Part shown: positions 59,250 to 64,000 of the stretch, in pieces | How the letters are laid out: each line of letters begins with the position of its first letter | Position numbering within the stretch: the stretch's first letter is position 1 | DNA from: Tragulus kanchil | Taxonomy: Eukaryota; Chordata; Mammalia; Artiodactyla; Tragulidae | Assembly (NCBI GenBank): GCA_022376925.1 | Contig: JAIOJX010000031.1 | Coordinates: forward strand, 136,790,854 to 136,854,853 | Direction: 5' to 3' | DNA: 64,000 bases | Program-made: the position numbers and the translations under genes | Notes under the pieces: model-generated | Databases searched by the model: none | What the model saw: only the letters and a program-made list of their open reading frames with translations | Told to the model about the DNA's origin: nothing

Positions 59250-59368
59250 GAAGCCCCTGGAGAAGGAAATGGCAACCCACTCCAGTATTCTTGCCTGGAG
59301 AATTCCATGGACAGAAGAGCCTGGCAGGCTACAGTCCATGGGATTGCAGAGTCGGCCATGACTGAGTA
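59250..59368 (+). mobile_element. Bov-tA SINE, 5' truncated
   Basis: GAAGCCCCTGGAGAAGGAAAT to CATGGGATTGCAGAGTCGG. ATCAGAAGG(A/G)A(A)G-like flanks (59244 and 59369) suggest a target-site duplication, meaning the element inserted already truncated. Confidence 0.85.
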
Positions 59369-59865
59369 CATCAGAAGGGAGAAAATGATGTAATATAAAT
59401 TTTTTTCTTTGTGACTATTTTAATCATTGTTAATGTCCTTTTCTAAATATTATTCAGCATTACTAACAAGTATTCATAATTAAATTTTCTTTTGAATACA
59501 GCTTGAATGTGACTTAAGCTGTCTTTGAATTCCTTAAATTATAAAGAATTCTCATTTTTGCCTTATGTGAGTTTTAAGAAGGTAAATAGATCACATTCGG
59601 ATTTGGTATTTTCGCATACTACAAAATGTAGAGTTTTACAAACTTTAAAATATTTTCATTGTTATAATCTTTTGTGAGCCCCATAGTCTTTCTTGAGCCC
59701 CGGAGTAGGAATGGAGGATATTGCTACAATCCACCTGTGAATCAGTGAGACTAAACCATGCGCTCAGCCAGTTGCCGCCCACCATACTTTTACCTGGTAC
59801 TGGTGCTCACCATTTCCTTCAGGATTCCATAGCGGTAGAGAGTGTTATCATGCTTCTTTAGCCCT

Positions 59866-62018
59866 CTGTTAAAACTAAAGTGAAGCGTATTTATAGTGTT
59901 CACGTGCTTTTTGACCTTAAAGCTCGTCTTCTGAAGTAAAATCATGATGTAGTCAAAATTCTGTTGCTTCTCATTGTGAAGCATTCTTATCAATGTATTT
60001 TCTAATACTACTACTAAAAGGACATATTTTAATTTATTATGAATTTGAGTGAGTAGAGTTTTCCTTTTACAGAATACAGAGCAATCTAATTTTTATAATT
60101 TTCTTGGTGCTTGTATTAATTTCTACTTATTAACATTAATTATTTTTGCCCCTAAATTTTCATATACCTATTTTTATTAATGCTACTTAAAGAGAAGAGT
60201 TCAGATTTCAAAATTGATTGAATCTGTAGTTAGTAATTCAGAGGGTAGAGACTTTACATTGGGCTATGAATGCTGCTGTCCCTAATTGTCTCCTTAAAAA
60301 ATTTATTTGTTGAAAATGCTACTAAGTACTTTTGAATTCATGAGACATCATTAAATTTTTAGAAAATTTATTCTTCCTGGATTCCCTTATGAGATGATTT
60401 TTCCTGCCTCGGGACATAGTTTAAATCCATAAATTAAGAATGGATGACAAAAATACTCAATAACTTCTCAGAATGATAAACGTGTTTATTCACAATGATT
60501 AAAGTTTTAAGGAAACGTCTAAATAAAATACAAGAAAAAGCATTATTCTAGATTTCTTTTAATCTAGAAATTTAATTTTAATTCAGTTAATAATTATTAT
60601 TTTTACTTGCCATATGCCAGATATCATACAATACTAATTAATATCCTCTTGATTTTGGCCGCTCTCAAGAGTACTCTTTGCCTATTGTATTTTTATATAC
60701 AATATGCTTCATTAATTTTCAGTGCTTACAGACTTTGAATCTTTTTTTATGAAATTTTAAATTGTCTTTTAACAGCTTTAAGACTCAAAGCATAATTATA
60801 TAATTCCCCATTTGAGCATCTTTGATCATTTCCCATTAGTTGCCTTTCCTTTAGCACAGTGATTGAATGAATATAAATTCTCCTTCTGGGTACTTGGGTT
60901 TCTTAAAGACAAATGACAAACACTACTTTTTCAATGGTACCCACATCTGTTAAACTAAAAAGTGAAGCGTATTTGTAGTGTTCACGTGCTTTTTGACCTT
61001 AAAGCTCGTCTTCTGAAGTAAAATCATGATGTAGTCAAAATTCTGTTGCTTCTCATTGTGAAGCATTCTTATCAATGTATTTTCTAATACTACTACTAAA
61101 AGGACATATTTTAATTTATTATGAATTTGAGTGAGTAGAGTTTTCCTTTTACAGAATACAGAGCAATCAAATTTTTTATAATTTTCTTGGTGCTTGTATT
61201 AATTTCTACTTATTAACATTAATTATTTTTGCCCCTAAATTTTCATATACCTATTTTTATTAATGCTACTTAAAGAGAAGAGTTCAGATTTCAAAATTGA
61301 TTGAATCTGTAGTTAGTAATTCAGAGGGTAGAGACTTTACATTGGGCTATGAATGCTGCTGTCCCTAATTGTCTCCTTAAAAAATTTATTTGTTGAAAAT
61401 GCTACTAAGTACTTTTGAATTCATGAGACATCATTAAATTTTTAGAAAATTTATTCTTCCTGGATTCCCTTATGAGATGATTTTTCCTGCCTCGGGACAT
61501 AGTTTAAATCCATAAATTAAGAATGGATGACAAAAATACTCAATAACTTCTCAGAATGATAAACGTGTTTATTCACAATGATTAAAGTTTTAAGGAAACG
61601 TCTAAATAAAATACAAGAAAAAGCATTATTCTAGATTTCTTTTAATCTAGAAATTTAATTTTAATTCAGTTAATAATTATTATTTTTACTTGCCATATGC
61701 CAGATATCATACAATACTAATTAATATCCTCTTGATTTTGGCCGCTCTCAAGAGTACTCTTTGCCTATTGTATTTTTATATACAATATGCTTCATTAATT
61801 TTCAGTGCTTACAGACTTTGAATCTTTTTTTATGAAATTTTAAATTGTCTTTTAACAGCTTTAAGACTCAAAGCATAATTATATAATTCCCCATTTGAGC
61901 ATCTTTGATCATTTCCCATTAGTTGCCTTTCCTTTAGCACAGTGATTGAATGAATATAAATTCTCCTTCTGGGTACTTGGGTTTCTTAAAGACAAATGAC
62001 AAACACTACTTTTTCAAC
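59866..62018. repeat. Tandem duplication 17 (copies 59866-60934 and 60946-62018)
   Basis: Offset about 1082 bp. Copy 2 starts with run errors (TGTTAAAACTAAAGTG vs TGTTAAACTAAAAAGTG) and GTATTTGTAG for GTATTTATAG; later AATCTAATTTTTATAA vs AATCAAATTTTTTATAA. Copies end at CTACTTTTTCAA. Eleven filler bases lie between. The content is AT-rich intron. Confidence 0.95.
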
Positions 62019-62369
62019 TGCACCAATCACTTTATTAAACTAATAAAACCTTATCCATTTAGATACTTATCAAGTGGGAAGAATGTGTTTTGTTTTAATT
62101 TGACTATATTTCTTTCTAAAAGCCCAGAAAAATGTTCAACACGTTGAGATAATAGTGCTGGTACTGTGAAAGTAGTGACCACATTGATTTCTAAAATATG
62201 TGTGTTGCCTGAGACTATTGCCAGCAGATTCAGATATTGAGATACGATAGCCTTCTCACCTTCTCTGAGTTAACACTGGATAGGTTGGTCACTGCATGGA
62301 TGGTATACATCCTTACCTTTATCCACATTCTCTCATTTCTGATTATCTCTTAATAGTTCTTAGCTTTGC

Positions 62370-62568
62370 AGGTAGCTCAGTGGTAAAAGAAAACACCTGC
62401 CAATGCAAGAGCTACAGAAGACGCAGGTTTGATCCCTGGGTTGGGAAGTTCTCCTGGAGAAGGAAATGGCAACCTACAACAGTATTCTTGCCTGGAAAAA
62501 ATGCCACAGACAGGGGAGCCTGGTGTGCTATAGTCCCGAGGGTCTGACAGAGTCGGACACGACTACAC
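62370..62568 (+). mobile_element. Bov-tA/Bov-A-type SINE
   Basis: GTAGCTCAGTGGTAAAAGAA starts the head, AGGTTTGATCCCTGGGTTGG is the B-box region, and GACAGAGTCGGACACGACTA is the tail. The TCAGTGGTAAA head with GCCAATGCAAGAG is the other common ruminant subtype. Confidence 0.88.
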
Positions 62569-62619
62569 AGTATTTGTTTATATAGGGCTCTTGTAGGGTG
62601 CAAAGGTGTGTTAGCCTTC

Positions 62620-62790
62620 TAGCACAGTACTGTTGAATTTTCTGTGATGATCTAACTGTTGTCTGTTACTGTATTGAACAATATAGAAGCCACTAGTCAC
62701 ATGTGGCTACTGAGAAGTTGATATGGGGTCAGTATGAAATTTCATTTGTCACATGTAACAAGTGGCTACCGTGTTGGATAGTGTAACTTC
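62620..62790 (+). mobile_element. MER5A-like hAT DNA transposon relic
   Basis: TTCTGTGATGATCTAACTGTT, AGCCACTAGTCACATGTGGC and CAAGTGGCTACCGTGTTGGAT follow the MER5A consensus order with the middle deleted. It is a mammal-wide, non-autonomous, inactive element. Confidence 0.75.
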
Positions 62791-62859
62791 TAGGAGCTTC
62801 TAAGATAGAAAAACAGACAACTAATAAAAATAAAACACTGGAAAAATAATTTAAGGACA

Positions 62860-62990
62860 AGGATCCTGATACAGGAGTTCAGAGGAAGGAATTTTAGTTG
62901 GCTTTCAGAAGGGACTTTAGAAAAGAAGATTGTTTTGAGCTAAGATGTTAAGGATGAGAAGAAATTTGCAGATGAAGAGAGTATGGATCT
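62860..62990 (+). mobile_element. L2-like relic
   Basis: GGGACTTTAGAAAAGAAGATTG TTTTGAGCTAAGATGTTAAGG ATGAGAAG resembles the conserved L2 block seen at 20280. It is weak, with approximate edges. Confidence 0.35.
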
Positions 62991-63823
62991 GTGTGCTTAC
63001 TTAGCCAGGTGAAACAAGGCAAAATCATGAACACCCAGATACTGTCATCACTCCTATCTTTTCAAAGAGAGAAGAAAGCCACTGCTTTTACATAGAACTA
63101 AATATCACTATATTCTTTCTCTGGTTCTATTCATCCCATGCTTCCAAGAGCTAGTAGTTGGCACACGTGGCATATAACTGCTATCTGTAGATGTTTGCCA
63201 AATTGAATTAATATCTGTTTGTCCTTGGAGATTTTTTGGTTATTCAATATTTAATTACTTAGTATTCTAAAATGGTTAAATTTTATGTTAGTTAATAATT
63301 AAAAGTATGGCCTATATACCTCTTGGAATTGGTGCCTCAGTATGAGAGTATGTGTAGTAAAAGAAATGAAAACATGTTGACAGTAGCATGGGTTACAATT
63401 CGTGATCCTTGGAGAAAAAAAGAAAAAAGCATTTGGAGTTTTGAACACGTAACTGAATTAGAATGTCACCTGAAGCACTCTTTCATTGAGTGTCATGTAA
63501 GCATTTCCAAATAGGAGTTCAGTGGGATACAATCGGTGAAATGCAGTCCCACAGAGGAAACCATTATTTGACTCTAAAATAAGGTGCAAAACAAAATCTA
63601 GTGCTACACCATTAACAAGCTCCCTATTACACTTGAGTTGCTCAGTTTGTGCAGTATCAGTTAAGTATTTAGCAATCATATTAACTGTTCCATTAATAGA
63701 ATAGAGTTCTATTCTCTTGTCTGTGTTTTGTTTCTTTAGAAAAAGTAACATTTCTGCTTTGTTCTATCCTGTCTATAAGCTGTAGCTTTCCCCATTAAAA
63801 AGTCTCTTAAAAAATAATTTATA

Positions 63824-64000
63824 GGGCTTCTCTGGTTGTCCAGTGGGTAAAGAATCCGCCTTGCAGTGCAAGGGGCACCAGTTCAATCCCTGGCCTGGGA
63901 AGATCCCACGTGCCTTGAAACAGCTGAACTAGTGTGTCCAATTGCGAGCCAGTGCTCTGGAGTGCAGGTGCCCAGAGCCGGTGCTTTGCAACGAGAGAGG
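63824..64000 (+). mobile_element. CHR-like SINE, cut by the window end
   Basis: The head GGGCTTCTCTGGTTGTCCAG has a TTGTCCAGTGG A-box-like motif and a degenerate B box AGTTCAATCCC. The body reaches AGAGCCGGTGCTTTGCAACG at the edge. Plus orientation. Confidence 0.88.

Larger units (their letters stand above)
56921..64000 (+). other. PHKB: PHKB intron 4 (continues past the window)
   Basis: Contains the second copy of exon 4, duplication 17, two Bov-tA elements, a MER5A-like relic and a truncated SINE at the edge. 58610-59240, 59375-59865 and 62990-63820 show no recognised gene or repeat. A (CA)n run of about 14 bases lies at 58801. Confidence 0.8.

Noticed and set aside
63323..63514. 63-residue plus-strand frame as a coding exon
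   Set aside because: No flanking splice sites fitting PHKB phase, no known family, and AT-rich composition typical of intron.
58610..64000. PHKB exon 5
   Set aside because: No acceptor followed by codons for the expected V-Q-Q-F block was found; the exon presumably lies beyond the window.

Overview
This window is nuclear DNA from a ruminant artiodactyl. BovB (RTE-type) LINE fragments and Bov-tA SINEs occur throughout, with LINE-1 copies whose 3' ends look like cattle/sheep L1 and many tRNA-Glu-derived SINEs of the CHR type. The species cannot be fixed from the sequence. The CHR-like SINEs are unusually numerous and well preserved, so a lineage other than cattle is possible (inference).

Two genes share one CpG-island promoter near 9.4-10.1 kb. 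ITFG1 (integrin alpha FG-GAP repeat containing 1) reads on the minus strand: its first coding exon is 9449-9656 and everything to the left is its first intron. PHKB (beta subunit of phosphorylase kinase) reads on the plus strand, with its first exon at 9963-10029 and further coding exons at 44344-44433, 51820-51958 and 56821-56920. An alternative PHKB first exon at 13359-13413 joins exon 2 in the same phase. The PHKB exons join in one frame and give the first 132 codons; the rest of the gene lies beyond the window. All other sequence is intronic: LINE-1, BovB, Bov-tA, CHR-like SINEs, MIR, L2, MER2-like and MER5A-like relics, plus unclassified AT-rich DNA. I see no CRISPR array, bacterial operon, structural RNA gene or intact transposon reading frame.

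The most striking structure is not biological annotation in the usual sense. Seventeen head-to-tail, two-copy direct duplications, each about 1.06-1.21 kb, are scattered from 2.3 to 62 kb. Their ends ignore repeat and exon boundaries. Copies are nearly identical, and differences gather near the junctions, mostly as lost bases in homopolymers and short noisy filler. This looks like an assembly or gap-filling artefact with unmerged contig overlaps. If so, about 18.8 kb of the window is redundant and the true locus is nearer 45 kb. One duplication copies PHKB exon 4 (second copy 57937-58036). If both copies were real and spliced together, the reading frame would hit a stop at once.

I found no undescribed biological system. 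The points most worth checking are the duplication pattern, the spurious second exon 4, the alternative PHKB first exon, the young CHR-like SINE family (including an inverted pair at 15 kb), and a Bov-tA copy flanked by unusually long direct repeats.
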